Numbered from the stretch's first letter, positions 16,397 to 26,100 are shown. The stretch: 64,000 nt of DNA from Corynebacterium sp. (GCF_030152825.1 NZ_JASLIP010000008.1:1-64000); one strand, 5' to 3'. Notes: generated by a model from the letters alone, not told the origin. Numbers and translations: made by a program.

Positions 16397-17971
16397 ATGT
16401 CCGAAACGATTTCCGCGCTTGCCGTCACCAATTGGGTGAACCGGGCAGCGACGCTGCTCGAGGAGTCTCAGGCGGAAATCAACCGCATCAACGTGTTCCC
16501 CATCGCGGACTCCGACACCGGGTCGAACATGGCCCACACCGTCCGCGCCGCCTGCGAGGAACTCCAGTCGGCGGTCGACGAGGGCACGCTGCCGGAGCCG
16601 GAGGATGCCACCGACGTGAACCTCCCGGCCATCACCGCGCTGCTGGCCACGGGCGCAGTCAAGGGGGCGCGCGGGAACTCCGGAATGGTGCTGAGCCAGG
16701 TATTCCGTGCCCTCGCGGATGCCTCCGCCCAGGGGCCGATCGATGCGGCCGCGTTGGTCCGGATGCTCCAGGACGCCGTGGGCTTTGCCGAGTCCACCAT
16801 CGCCGCTCCCGTGGAGGGCACGATTCTCACCGTCCTGCGCCAGGCAGCTATCGGTGCGCGCGCAGCCCATGAGGCCGGCCAGGGGATGGGCGCGATCGTC
16901 GACGCCTCGCTCGACGCCGCCCGCGAGGCGCTATTCGATACCCCCAACCAGCTCGAGGTGCTCGCCGAGGCCGGGGTCTACGATGCCGGCGGGGCAGGGT
17001 TCATCCTCATGCTCGAAGCGCTGAAGGACGTCCTGACCGGGAAGTCCGAGGGGACAGCGATGATGGGCTCCAGCACGCGGGAGTACGAGGCGCCCGGGGG
17101 CGATAGCGCATCCGGCACGCACGCCGAATCCCACGGTGTTCCTGCCGAGCTGGAGTTGCTCTTCTTTTTCCACGGCGACGTCGACCCGCTGCGCGAGGTA
17201 CTCGCCTCCCATGGTGACTCAATCGTTATCGCCCCAGTGTCCGAGGAGCAGGCGAAGGTGCACGTCCACACGCTGGAGGCCGGCGCCTTGCTCGAAAAGG
17301 CATTCGGCCTGGGGCAGGTGACCGAGTTGCGCATCGAGGTGCTGCCCAGCCAGCCCGGGACGCTGGCAACCGCGACGCGCCGGGCGTCCCGGCCCATCAT
17401 CGCCCTGGTGCCCGGCCACAACGAGGACGAGAAAGGCGCTGTGGGCGATTCCGGTGAGGGCGATGAGCAAGATATTTTCGCGGCCGTGGGGGCCGTTAGC
17501 CTCGACCCGGTAGCCAGCGAAGAGCAGACCCGCACCGCACTCGGGCAGCTGCCCGACGGAGATATCGCCGTGCTCACCAATGGGGCAGACCCCGCCGCCA
17601 TCCTGGAGGTAGCCCAGCGGGAGGGCAGTGGCCGCCAGCTCAACATCATCGACACCGACTCCCTGGTCGGGGGCCTGGCAGCGCTCGCGGTGTTTGACCC
17701 GACGAACGATTGGGAGGACAACACGGCGGACATGCTGGACGCCAGTGTGTCCCAGCGTTGGTGGCAGGGCCCGCCCGAACAGCTGTCGCAGACTGTTGCC
17801 GACCTGTTGGCCGATGGTGGGGAACTCGTCACCTTCATCACCTCCGAGCCCGCCGTGGCCGACGCAGTGGAAGCCTTCGTGCATCGCGCTCGCGAACAAC
17901 ACCCCGGCGTAGAGTTCCACGAGCATCACGCCCGAGGCTTGGGCACTGCGGTTCAGGTGGGTGTCGAGTAG
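16397..17971 (+). CDS. DAK2/FakA-like kinase domain protein
   Basis: A 524-residue protein of the DhaL/FakA (YloV) family. The N-terminal DhaL-like domain (about 1-200) has the nucleotide/Mg loop INVFPIADSDTGSNM and the KGARGNSGMVLSQVFRAL motif. The middle and C-terminal parts match the FakA accessory and DegV-like regions, with acidic low-complexity around 350-370. FakA proteins phosphorylate fatty acids carried by DegV-type FakB proteins; whether this one does so is inference from family, as in most actinobacteria. The ATG is taken at 16397, matching the leaderless promoter. Its stop directly abuts the recG start. Confidence 0.82.
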   Translation: MSETISALAVTNWVNRAATLLEESQAEINRINVFPIADSDTGSNMAHTVRAACEELQSAVDEGTLPEPEDATDVNLPAITALLATGAVKGARGNSGMVLSQVFRALADASAQGPIDAAALVRMLQDAVGFAESTIAAPVEGTILTVLRQAAIGARAAHEAGQGMGAIVDASLDAAREALFDTPNQLEVLAEAGVYDAGGAGFILMLEALKDVLTGKSEGTAMMGSSTREYEAPGGDSASGTHAESHGVPAELELLFFFHGDVDPLREVLASHGDSIVIAPVSEEQAKVHVHTLEAGALLEKAFGLGQVTELRIEVLPSQPGTLATATRRASRPIIALVPGHNEDEKGAVGDSGEGDEQDIFAAVGAVSLDPVASEEQTRTALGQLPDGDIAVLTNGADPAAILEVAQREGSGRQLNIIDTDSLVGGLAALAVFDPTNDWEDNTADMLDASVSQRWWQGPPEQLSQTVADLLADGGELVTFITSEPAVADAVEAFVHRAREQHPGVEFHEHHARGLGTAVQVGVE

Positions 17972-20203
17972 ATGCTCGGCTGGCAGGACACCCGCCCGCT
18001 CACCACGGCGACCACCCCCGACCGGGCGAAGAACCTGGCGGATAAGCCTGGCCTGAAGACCCTTCAGGATGTGCTGCTGACCTTCCCAACCCGCTACGCC
18101 AGGCTGGGAACGTCGGACCAGCTGGACATGCTCGTGCCTGGCGAGATGTACACCTGCGTGGCGCAGATCCTGGGAGTCGAGCAGAAGGAGAACTTTTCGG
18201 GCCGCGGGCCCCGCACTTTCATCCGCTTCCGCTTCACCGACGGCAGCGTGCAGATGGAGTCCGCGCTCTTCGGTAACCCGAAGATGCACCTGGGGGTGAT
18301 CCAGCCCGGCGCGATCCTGCTGCTGCACGGCAAGCTGGATACGTTCCGCAACCAGTGGCAGCTGAAGAATCCGAGTTATGTGACGATCGACCCGGGCCCC
18401 AGCGCGCGCTTTGGGGCCTATGGCTCCCTGAAGACCATCGTCACGATCGCGGGCAGTCAGGAGGCGGCGGAGGAGCTGCTGCGCATGCCTTACCTGCCTG
18501 GCTATCCGCGCAAGCGGGGTACCTCGACCGCGGAGCTGATCGGGGTTGTGGACCAGGTCCTCCGTGGGCCGCTCGCGCCGACTCCAGGGGGCGAGACCAT
18601 CCCGGAGATGCTCCCGGATCCCACCGTGGCGGGGACGAACGCGCACAGCGCCGGTGGGGAGGTCGCCGCCGGTTCGGTGCCCGCGTGGCCGACCGGTGCC
18701 GACGGTGCCCCGCTGATCCGCTTCGACGCAGCCCTGCGCGGCATTCACCAGCCGCCGGAGGAGGGGCCGGGCGCGGCGATCGAGCGGCTGAAGTTTAACG
18801 AGGCCCTCGAGCTGCAACTCATCATGGCGCTGCGGGCGGCGGACTCCACGCGGCGCACCTCGCCGCGGGTGGATGCGCTGCACTCCGAGCTGCTGGCCTC
18901 CTTCATCCACGGCCTGCCCTACCGGCTGAGCGAGGGGCAGACGAGCGCGTGGGACCGGGTCGCCGAAGCGCTGGACTCCACGGTGCCGGCGAACCTCATG
19001 CTGCAAGGAGATGTCGGTAGCGGCAAGACCCTGATCGCCGCACTGGCGATGGTGGCGGCCGCGGATGCCGGGCTGCAGTGTGCCTTCATCGCCCCGACGG
19101 AGGTGCTCGCGGTGCAGCACGCGCAGACCCTCACGCGCCTGGTCGAGGGGCTGCCGATCACCATCACGGTGCTCACCGGCAGCCAGAACTCTGAGGTACG
19201 TCGCCAAGCCCTGTTAGACATCGTCAGTGGCCAGGCTCATATCGTGGTGGGCACGCACGCGCTGATGCAGGATTCAGTGGAGTTCTTCAACCTGGGTCTC
19301 GTGGTCGTCGACGAACAGCACCGCTTCGGCGTGCGGCAGCGCGATTATCTGAAGAACAAGGCCGCGGCAGGCAAGACTCCGCACATGCTGGTCATGACGG
19401 CCACCCCGATTCCCCGCAGTGTTGCGATGACGATGTTCGGCGACCTCGAACCCATCGTCCTGCCGGGGCTGCCGAGTGGACGAGGTGAGGTGCGCACCGC
19501 CGTCGTCCAAGCCGGTCGCCGCGCGTGGGTGGATCGCATGTGGCAGCGAATCTCCGAGGACGTCGCCGCCGGGCACCAGGCTTTCGTCGTGGTGCCACGC
19601 ATCGAGGGCGAGGACGGGGTGCTGGCCTGGGCGGAGAAGCTGGCGTCGGGTCCACTGGCGCACTGCACGGTGGACGTGCTGCACGGCAAAATGGCGCCCG
19701 AGGAGAAGGCCGCCGCGATGGCGGGTTTCGCAAAGGAGCGGACGGATGTGCTGGTCGCGACCACGGTAATCGAGGTCGGGGTTGACGTCCCGAACGCGAC
19801 GGTGATGGTGATCATCGATGCCGAAAACTTTGGTGTTTCCCAGCTGCACCAGCTGCGCGGCCGCATCGGCCGTGGCTCGGCCGACGGCTGGTGCATGCTG
19901 CACACCACCACGCTGCCGGGGTCTGCCAGCTATGACAGACTTGAGGCGGTCGCGGCGACGACCGACGGCTTCGCGCTGGCCGAGCTGGACCTCGAGCAGC
20001 GAACCGAGGGAGATATCCTCGGCGATGATCAGTCTGGGGCCGGCTCCCGCCGAGCGAGCCTGCTGAACCTCGCAAGCGATGGTGAGATCATCATGCGGGC
20101 CAAGGATTACGCCCAGGAGCTGGTGGAGAAGCAGGAGGAGCTAGCCCGGCAGCTCGTCGCGGACATTGAGTTGGAAGACCAGGCGTATATCCAGCGCGGC
20201 TAG
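17972..20203 (+). CDS. recG: ATP-dependent DNA helicase RecG
   Basis: A 743-residue superfamily-2 helicase that remodels replication forks and branched recombination intermediates. The N-terminal wedge/OB domain (about 30-170) is followed by Walker A GDVGSGKTL (Lys352), the DEQH box in VVVDEQHRFGVRQRDYLK, motif III MTATPIPRS, and motif VI with LHQLRGRIGRGS. A Gly/Ala/Pro-rich insertion at about 195-250 is a clade-specific linker. The ATG follows the preceding stop with no gap, suggesting translational coupling. Confidence 0.96.
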   Translation: MLGWQDTRPLTTATTPDRAKNLADKPGLKTLQDVLLTFPTRYARLGTSDQLDMLVPGEMYTCVAQILGVEQKENFSGRGPRTFIRFRFTDGSVQMESALFGNPKMHLGVIQPGAILLLHGKLDTFRNQWQLKNPSYVTIDPGPSARFGAYGSLKTIVTIAGSQEAAEELLRMPYLPGYPRKRGTSTAELIGVVDQVLRGPLAPTPGGETIPEMLPDPTVAGTNAHSAGGEVAAGSVPAWPTGADGAPLIRFDAALRGIHQPPEEGPGAAIERLKFNEALELQLIMALRAADSTRRTSPRVDALHSELLASFIHGLPYRLSEGQTSAWDRVAEALDSTVPANLMLQGDVGSGKTLIAALAMVAAADAGLQCAFIAPTEVLAVQHAQTLTRLVEGLPITITVLTGSQNSEVRRQALLDIVSGQAHIVVGTHALMQDSVEFFNLGLVVVDEQHRFGVRQRDYLKNKAAAGKTPHMLVMTATPIPRSVAMTMFGDLEPIVLPGLPSGRGEVRTAVVQAGRRAWVDRMWQRISEDVAAGHQAFVVVPRIEGEDGVLAWAEKLASGPLAHCTVDVLHGKMAPEEKAAAMAGFAKERTDVLVATTVIEVGVDVPNATVMVIIDAENFGVSQLHQLRGRIGRGSADGWCMLHTTTLPGSASYDRLEAVAATTDGFALAELDLEQRTEGDILGDDQSGAGSRRASLLNLASDGEIIMRAKDYAQELVEKQEELARQLVADIELEDQAYIQRG

Positions 20204-20276
20204 GTTCTACGGGGCCTCGCAACGCGAGCCTTGGGTGGGCGCCCGGTGCGTAACGGAACAGGAGCAGCAAGGACTA

Positions 20277-20840
20277 ATGAGCCGCATCATCGCCGGACAG
20301 GCGGGAGGCCGCAGCATCAAGATCCCCAAGCAGGTCACCCGGCCGACCTCCGACCGGGCTCGTGAAGGCCTGTTCTCCTCCCTCGAGGCCCGCTTCGGGC
20401 TGGCCGGGGAGGTCGTCCTCGACCTTTACGCCGGCTCTGGGGCCTTGGGTCTCGAGGCCGCCTCCCGGGGCGCGGCGGAGGTCACGCTCGTGGAAGCGCT
20501 CGACGGAGCGGTGAGCACCATCAAGCGGAATATCGCGACGGTGGAGCATCCGAAAACCCACGTGGTTCACGCCAAGGTCAAGACTTTCCTGGCGACTGCG
20601 CCGAAGCGTCACTACACGATGGTGCTCGCCGATCCGCCCTATGAGCTGGCCGACGACGCGGTGGCGGACATGCTGGCAGCACTGATTCCGGCGCTGGCGC
20701 AGGACGCCGTCGTCGTCATCGAAAGAAACAGTAAGAGCCCGGAGACGGCGTGGCCTGAAGGATTCGAGCCGACGGGGCAGAAGGTGAAGAAGCGCACCTT
20801 CGGTATTGCGCGCTTCGATACGGCGATCTGGCGGGGCTAA
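20277..20840 (+). CDS. rsmD: 16S rRNA m2G966 methyltransferase
   Basis: A 187-residue SAM-dependent methyltransferase that modifies G966 of 16S rRNA. RIIAGQAGGR at the N-terminus, RPTSDRAREGLFSSL, the SAM loop DLYAGSGALGLEAASRG and the catalytic DPPY (119-122) are all present. AAGGA is 5-6 nt upstream of the ATG. coaD follows 70 nt later, the usual rsmD-coaD pairing. Confidence 0.94.
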   Translation: MSRIIAGQAGGRSIKIPKQVTRPTSDRAREGLFSSLEARFGLAGEVVLDLYAGSGALGLEAASRGAAEVTLVEALDGAVSTIKRNIATVEHPKTHVVHAKVKTFLATAPKRHYTMVLADPPYELADDAVADMLAALIPALAQDAVVVIERNSKSPETAWPEGFEPTGQKVKKRTFGIARFDTAIWRG

Positions 20841-20896
20841 AGCCGCTCGCGTCAAAGGAGAGGGGAGCGCCGGGTGCCCGGCACAGGGGCCGGCGC

Positions 20897-20902
20897 TACA
20901 CT
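20897..20902 (+). promoter_or_regulatory. coaD -10 box (leaderless)
   Basis: TACACT with 8 nt to the ATG of coaD; no ribosome site. Confidence 0.5.
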
Positions 20903-20910
20903 TGGACAGC

Positions 20911-21405
20911 ATGCGAGTAGTCTGCCCAGGATCTTTTGACCCGGTGACAAACGGTCACCTCGATATCTTCACGCGTGCTGCGGCCCAGTGGGATGAGGTC
21001 ATCGTGCTGGTGACCTATAACCCCAACAAGAATGGGCTATTCAACGAGCAGGAGCGCGTGGCGCTCATTGAGGCAGCCATCGCGGACCTGCCCGAGGAAC
21101 GGCGCCCGAAGAATATCCGGATCGACACGTGGGACCGCCTGCTGGTGGACTACCTCACGGAGAACGACATCACTGCGCTGGTCAAGGGGCTGCGCAGCTC
21201 CCTGGATTACGAGTACGAGCTGCCGATGGCCCAGATGAACCAGCGCCTCTCTGGGGCGGATACCTACTTCCTGCTCACGAGCCCGGAGTATGGCTACGTG
21301 TCTTCCACGCTGTGCAAGGAGGTCGCGAAGTACGGCGGGGACGTCTCTGGGCTGCTGCCAGAACCCGTGGCTAAGGCAGTGAAGGCGAAGTTCGCCGAGT
21401 CTTAA
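20911..21405 (+). CDS. coaD: Phosphopantetheine adenylyltransferase
   Basis: A 164-residue nucleotidyltransferase that makes dephospho-CoA from 4'-phosphopantetheine and ATP. The start PGSFDPVTNGHLD carries the TxGH motif (His16). KGLRSSLDYEYELPMAQMN and the C-terminal YVSSTLCKEVAKYGGDV are family features; the length is standard. The start ATG matches a leaderless promoter. Confidence 0.96.
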   Translation: MRVVCPGSFDPVTNGHLDIFTRAAAQWDEVIVLVTYNPNKNGLFNEQERVALIEAAIADLPEERRPKNIRIDTWDRLLVDYLTENDITALVKGLRSSLDYEYELPMAQMNQRLSGADTYFLLTSPEYGYVSSTLCKEVAKYGGDVSGLLPEPVAKAVKAKFAES

Positions 21406-21507
21406 AGCTCCGTGACCACCGGCTCCAGCGGAAGAAAAAATTGTTAATTCCTGTGACCGGTGTGTTTCTCCGCGAGTGATGCCCTGGAACATGGAATAGT
21501 GGGGGAC

Positions 21508-22242
21508 ATGTACAAAACCTTCCAAGGCATGGACGATCTCCAGCACATGGTGGAGCAGGCTTATAGCGTGCCCATGACATCCAATTGCATGGTGCCGCGC
21601 CGCGAGGTGCTCGACATCCTCGACGAGATGCGTAACGCCATTCCCATCGAGATGGACGACGCCCAGGACGTCCTCGACCACCGCGACAAGATTCTTCACG
21701 ATGCTGAGGATCGCGCCGACGGCATGGTCGCTGATGCTGAGGCGGAGCGCGATCGGATTCTTGAGGAGGCTCACGCCCGTGCGGAGGCGATGGTGCGCGA
21801 CGCTGAAGAGCGCGCCACCACCACGGTCGCCCAGGCCGAGGACGAGGCTGACCGCCTGGTCACCGAAGCTCGCAACGAATACGACCACGTCATCTCCCGC
21901 GCCGCCGCGGAATCCGACCGCCTCATCAAGGCCGGCAACGATTCCTACCAGCGCTCCGTGGACGAAGGCATTGCCGAGCAGCAGCGCCTCGTGTCCGAAT
22001 CCGAGGTTGTCCGCAATGCGGAGGCCGAGTCCCAGCGCATCGTGCAGTCCGCCCACGCGGACTCCGACCGCCTGCGCAACGAGTGCGACCGCTACGTCGA
22101 CTCGACCCTCGCGGAGTTCGAGGAGTCCCTCTCCGCAACCCTGCGCAGTGTGGGCCGCGACCGCGCCGCGCTGCGCAAGGGGGCCGGTGTCTCCGGGCTG
22201 CGCAGCGACTCCAACTACGGGGACCACAGCTACGAGGGCTAA
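21508..22242 (+). CDS. DivIVA-like coiled-coil protein (Rv2927c homologue)
   Basis: A 244-residue, highly charged protein. A short N-terminal region (1-45) is followed by a long predicted coiled coil (about 48-215) rich in Asp, Glu, Ala and Arg with regularly spaced AEAEAD/RADR-type heptads, and a short polar tail. It resembles Rv2927c and the septum/cell-growth associated DivIVA-like proteins of actinobacteria. The same position before the DUF177 gene and rnc in mycobacteria supports the link. The ATG at 21508 follows GGGGGA closely. The cellular role is inferred, not shown. Confidence 0.72.
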   Translation: MYKTFQGMDDLQHMVEQAYSVPMTSNCMVPRREVLDILDEMRNAIPIEMDDAQDVLDHRDKILHDAEDRADGMVADAEAERDRILEEAHARAEAMVRDAEERATTTVAQAEDEADRLVTEARNEYDHVISRAAAESDRLIKAGNDSYQRSVDEGIAEQQRLVSESEVVRNAEAESQRIVQSAHADSDRLRNECDRYVDSTLAEFEESLSATLRSVGRDRAALRKGAGVSGLRSDSNYGDHSYEG

Positions 22243-22326
22243 ACCCCGGGCTCAACGCGCGGGATGAAGCGAACAGGGCGTCGTCCCAAATGGCGGCGGG
22301 GAGCCTCAAGCGGGTACAAAAGGGGT

Positions 22327-22902
22327 ATGAGCAACCCCTTCATTCTCGATGTTCAGGACATCCTCGGCCAGCAAGGTGGCCCGGAGCATGTTCACACCAC
22401 CGGCGAGACCCCGCACAACCTCGGCGGGGAAATGTTCGGAATCGCCCCCGGCACCAGCGTTGATATCGACCTGATCCTCACCAACCTCGGCGAGGCCATC
22501 ATGGCCCAGGGGACGGTCAGCGGCCCGGCCAGCGTCGAGTGCGGCCGCTGCCTCCGCCGCTTCACGACGGACCTCAACATCAAGGTCGACCAGGTCTTCG
22601 GCACATCTTCGGACTTCATCACCACCGAGGACGAGGACTCCGACGAGGAGGGCGACGAGCTGCCACCGCTGGTTGAGGGCGACCGCATCGACCTGACGCA
22701 GACGGTGCTCAACGAAGCCGGGCTCAACGCCCCGTTCAACCCCGTCTGTGCTGATTACGGCCTCGAGTGCGAGACCAACGTCCCAGAGCCGGACGGCATT
22801 TCGGAGGAAGAAGCGGAAGAGGAGAAGGTCGACTCGCGCTGGGCCGGCCTGTCCGCTATTAAGTCCCGCCTCGCCGGGGGTGACGATGGCTCGCAAGCGT
22901 AG
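22327..22902 (+). CDS. YceD/DUF177-family protein
   Basis: A 191-residue YceD (DUF177) protein, homologous to Rv2926c. The central ASVECGRCLRRFTTDL with its CxxC pair, and DLTQTVLNEAGLNAPFNPVC followed by another Cys, are typical. In many bacteria yceD precedes rpmF and affects rRNA maturation; here rpmF is missing and rnc follows. It overlaps rnc by 17 nt. An Asp/Glu-rich stretch (residues 100-115) divides the two conserved parts. Confidence 0.85.
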   Translation: MSNPFILDVQDILGQQGGPEHVHTTGETPHNLGGEMFGIAPGTSVDIDLILTNLGEAIMAQGTVSGPASVECGRCLRRFTTDLNIKVDQVFGTSSDFITTEDEDSDEEGDELPPLVEGDRIDLTQTVLNEAGLNAPFNPVCADYGLECETNVPEPDGISEEEAEEEKVDSRWAGLSAIKSRLAGGDDGSQA

Positions 22903-23623
22903 GCTCACCGGCGAGGCAGCACTCCGCGCCGCATACTCCAAGCACGACCACACCCCACTGCTTCAGGCCTGGGGTATCGAGCTGTCCGACGAGATGCTGC
23001 GGCTGGCGCTCACACACCGTTCCTTCGCGCACGAGAACGACAATGTGCCGAATAACGAGCGCCTCGAGTTCCTCGGCGACGCCGTGCTCGGGCTCTCGGT
23101 CGCCGAGCAGCTGTACACGCAGTTCCCCCAGCGCAGCGAGTCCGACATTTCCAAGATGCGCGCGGGCGTGGTGAATATGTACGCGCTCGCGGGACTGGCC
23201 CGCAGCCTCGGGCTGGGGGAGTACATCCTGCTCGGCCGCGGCGAGATGAAGACCGACGGGCAGGACAAGGACTCGATCCTCGCGGACACCGTCGAGGCGA
23301 TCCTCGGCGCGGTCTACCTGGAGCACGGCTTCGCGGTTGCGAAGGCGACCGTTTTGCGGCTGTTTAAGTCCATGATCGATAAGGCTCCGACCGTGGGGTT
23401 GACCATGGACTGGAAGACCACCGTGCAGGAGCGCCTGCGCGAACACGATCTGCCGATGCCGGAGTACAAGGTCACCTCCTCCGGCCCGGAGCACGACAAG
23501 GCCTTCTTCGCCACGCTCCTGCTGGATGGCAAGGAGCACACCCGCGGCCAGGGCCGCACGAAGAAGGAAGCGGAACACCAGGCGGCCCGCGCCATGGTGG
23601 AGGAACTCAGCAAGCGTGCCTGA
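22886..23623 (+). CDS. rnc: Ribonuclease III
   Basis: A 245-residue dsRNA endonuclease that processes rRNA precursors. The catalytic signature ERLEFLGDAVLG spans residues 58-69 (Glu61, Asp65); a second acidic cluster DTVEAILGAVYLEHG follows. The C-terminal double-stranded RNA-binding domain (about 175-243) ends with KKEAEHQAARAMVEEL. ATG 22886 is chosen, though GTG two codons earlier is possible. It overlaps the DUF177 gene at its start and mutM at its end, indicating one operon. Confidence 0.95.
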   Translation: MARKRRLTGEAALRAAYSKHDHTPLLQAWGIELSDEMLRLALTHRSFAHENDNVPNNERLEFLGDAVLGLSVAEQLYTQFPQRSESDISKMRAGVVNMYALAGLARSLGLGEYILLGRGEMKTDGQDKDSILADTVEAILGAVYLEHGFAVAKATVLRLFKSMIDKAPTVGLTMDWKTTVQERLREHDLPMPEYKVTSSGPEHDKAFFATLLLDGKEHTRGQGRTKKEAEHQAARAMVEELSKRA

Positions 23624-24485
23624 ACTGCCTGAGGTGGAGGTCGTCCGCCGCGGGTTGGAAGAACACCTCCGCGGCGGGATCATCCACGACGTCGACGTCC
23701 GCCACCCCCGCGCCGTTCGCGCCCAGCCCGGCGGGGCAGCGGAACTCGTCGCGCTTCTGGACGGCGCCCGCATCCAGTCCATCGAGCGCCGGGGCAAGTA
23801 CATGTGGCTCGTGCTGGATAGTGGCCACGCGCTGTTTGTCCACCTCGGGATGAGCGGGCAGATGCTGATCCATGAAGCTGCCGATACGGCTCTGCCCACC
23901 ACGCACGTCCGGATTTCCGCGCGGGTCGCTGCGGGGGAGCGGGACCTGGTGCTGAGCTTTGTGGACCAGCGCACCTTCGGCCAGTGGCAGGTCACACAGA
24001 TGGTGGCCGATCCGCACGGGGGCTTCGCGGGGGTGCCGGTTCCGGTTGCGCACATCGCCCCTGACCCCTTCGAAGAGGTCTTCGACCCGGTGGCCGTGGC
24101 CCGGCGCCTCCGGGCGAAGAAGACCGACGTGAAGCGCGCGCTCCTGGACCAAACGCTGGTCTCGGGGATCGGCAACATATACGCCGATGAGGCGCTATGG
24201 GCGGCAGGTGTTGCCCCCGGTCGCCGTACCCGGGGCATGCGCCAGCGCGACGCCGTGGCCGTGCTGGAGCAGGCCGAGGCGGTGATGCGGCGCGCGCTAG
24301 CCCAGGGCGGGACCAGCTTCGACTCGCTCTACGTCAACGTCAACGGTGCCAGCGGCTATTTTTTCCGATCGCTCAATGCTTACGGCAGGGCCGGGAAGCC
24401 GTGCCCCCGCTGCGGGACGCCGATCGTTCGGGTGCAGTGGACGAACCGCTCCTCGCACTTCTGTCCGCAGTGTCAACCCAGCTAG
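23616..24485 (+). CDS. mutM: Formamidopyrimidine-DNA glycosylase
   Basis: A 289-residue 8-oxoguanine/FaPy glycosylase-lyase. The mature N-terminus begins PELPEVEVV with the catalytic Pro right after the initiator, which fixes the GTG start at 23616. KYMWLVLDSG, LGMSGQM, VSGIGNIYADEALW and the C-terminal zinc finger with CPRCG and CPQC are intact. The start overlaps the rnc stop by 8 nt. Confidence 0.96.
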   Translation: MPELPEVEVVRRGLEEHLRGGIIHDVDVRHPRAVRAQPGGAAELVALLDGARIQSIERRGKYMWLVLDSGHALFVHLGMSGQMLIHEAADTALPTTHVRISARVAAGERDLVLSFVDQRTFGQWQVTQMVADPHGGFAGVPVPVAHIAPDPFEEVFDPVAVARRLRAKKTDVKRALLDQTLVSGIGNIYADEALWAAGVAPGRRTRGMRQRDAVAVLEQAEAVMRRALAQGGTSFDSLYVNVNGASGYFFRSLNAYGRAGKPCPRCGTPIVRVQWTNRSSHFCPQCQPS

Positions 24486-24542
24486 CGTCCAGAGCGGGGT
24501 TGGGTTACGGGCAGGCTATTCCAAGAATGGGTAGTGGAATTC

Positions 24543-24548
24543 TACAAT
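24543..24548 (+). promoter_or_regulatory. -10 box of the alanine symporter gene (leaderless)
   Basis: TACAAT with 6 nt to ATG 24555. This decides the start against the in-frame ATG at 24534, which lies upstream of the box. Confidence 0.6.
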
Positions 24549-24554
24549 GCCCCT

Positions 24555-26060
24555 ATGGAAAAACTTACTGAGCTCGTTGATGGCTCGATCAACGGTGTCA
24601 TCTGGAACATCATCCCGTGGCTGTTGATCGCCGCGGGCATCTACTTCGGCTTGCGGACCCTCTTTGTCCAGGTTCGCCTGCTGCCCGCGATGCTGAAGGC
24701 GGTCGCGGAGAAGCCACCGGTCGCCCGCGACGAGCAGGGCAACGAGATCGAGGATGGCGAGCGCGTTGGCATCTCGGCGTTCAAGGCCTTCACGATCTCT
24801 GCCGCCTCCCGCGTGGGAACCGGCAACATCACCGGCGTGGCGCTGGCGATCTCCATTGGTGGGCCGGGTGCGGTCTTCTGGATGTGGATGATCGCCATCG
24901 TCGGTGGCGCTACCGCCTTCGTTGAGTCCACGCTGGCTCAGCTCTGGAAGTCCCGCGACGTCAACGGTCACTACCACGGTGGTCCGGCCTTCTACATGAC
25001 CCGCGGCCTCGGCTGGAAGCCGCTCGCCGTCATCTTCGCCGTGGCGCTCTCCTTCACCTATGGCTTCGTCTACAACGCGATCCAGACGAACTCCATCGTC
25101 GACGCGGTGGGTGGGTCCCTCAACAGCGATTCCACGACCCTGAAGCTCATCGTCGCGGTTGGCGTCGCCTCCTTGACCGCGCTCGTCATCTTCGGTGGTG
25201 TCACCCGCATCGCCAGCGTGACTCAGATCATCGTGCCGCTGATGGCCGTGGCTTACATCATCGTTGGCATCATCGTCGTTCTCATGAACCTCAGCGAGGT
25301 GCCGGGCATGATTGGGCTCATCGTCGGTCATGCACTGGGGCTGAAGCAGATCGCCGGCGCGGGTGTCGGTGCCGCCTTCGGAATCGGCCTGCGCCGCGGC
25401 CTGTTCTCCAACGAGGCAGGTCAGGGCTCCGCGCCGAACGCCGCCGCAACCGCGACCGTCTCCCATCCAGTTAAGCAGGGCCTCGTCCAGACCCTCGGCG
25501 TATATTTCGACACCCTAGTTGTGTGTAGCATCACCGCTTTCGTGGTGCTGCTGGGTCCTGCGGTGACCTACGGACGCGAGGACATCCAGGGCGTGTCCTT
25601 GACTCAGACCGCGCTGGCTGACACGGTTGGCCCGTGGGGCGCGCACTTCATCACCATCATCCTCTTCTTCCTCGCCTTCTCCTCGGTCATCGGCAACTTC
25701 TACTTGGCTCAGGCCAATATCGAGTACCTCTCCGAGTCGAAGACGGTCATGACGATCTTCCGCCTTGGCGTTATCGCTTTCGTCTTCTTCGGTGCGTTCG
25801 GTTCCCTCCCGCTGGTGTGGGCTCTGGGCGACACGATGGCTGGAACCATGGCGATCATCAACATCATCGCGATCGTCCCGCTAGGCGGCATCGCCTTCAA
25901 GCTGCTGAAGAACTTCAACGAGCAGCGCAAGAAGGGTCTGGACCCGGTCTTCCACCGGGATATGCTGCCGGAGGCGAAGAACGTGGAGGTCTGGGACGGC
26001 TCCGACCCGGCGACCCGCCGCGGCTGGCTCGAGCGCCGCTCCCTGCGCGAGTTCACCTAA
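24555..26060 (+). CDS. Alanine/glycine:cation symporter (AGCS family)
   Basis: A 501-residue secondary transporter of the alanine or glycine:cation symporter family, probably sodium-coupled. About 10-11 hydrophobic segments are seen. Family motifs include VGTGNITGVALAISIGGPG, GAVFWMWMIAIVGGATAFVE, YHGGPAFYMTRGLG and GLRRGLFSNEAGQGSAPNAA. The start at 24555 is set by the leaderless promoter. It sits between mutM and the acylphosphatase gene, where related genomes usually have no transporter. There is no glycine riboswitch in the 69-nt upstream gap. Confidence 0.92.
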   Translation: MEKLTELVDGSINGVIWNIIPWLLIAAGIYFGLRTLFVQVRLLPAMLKAVAEKPPVARDEQGNEIEDGERVGISAFKAFTISAASRVGTGNITGVALAISIGGPGAVFWMWMIAIVGGATAFVESTLAQLWKSRDVNGHYHGGPAFYMTRGLGWKPLAVIFAVALSFTYGFVYNAIQTNSIVDAVGGSLNSDSTTLKLIVAVGVASLTALVIFGGVTRIASVTQIIVPLMAVAYIIVGIIVVLMNLSEVPGMIGLIVGHALGLKQIAGAGVGAAFGIGLRRGLFSNEAGQGSAPNAAATATVSHPVKQGLVQTLGVYFDTLVVCSITAFVVLLGPAVTYGREDIQGVSLTQTALADTVGPWGAHFITIILFFLAFSSVIGNFYLAQANIEYLSESKTVMTIFRLGVIAFVFFGAFGSLPLVWALGDTMAGTMAIINIIAIVPLGGIAFKLLKNFNEQRKKGLDPVFHRDMLPEAKNVEVWDGSDPATRRGWLERRSLREFT

Positions 26061-26100
26061 AGACTGTGCCCGGAATACGGCGAGCTAAGGAGAAACGGAA

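Noticed and set aside
17219..19207. 662-codon open frame on the minus strand
   Set aside because: It is antisense to the FakA-like gene and recG, both with full motif sets; its protein is Arg/Gly/His-rich with no family features, typical of high-GC antisense frames.
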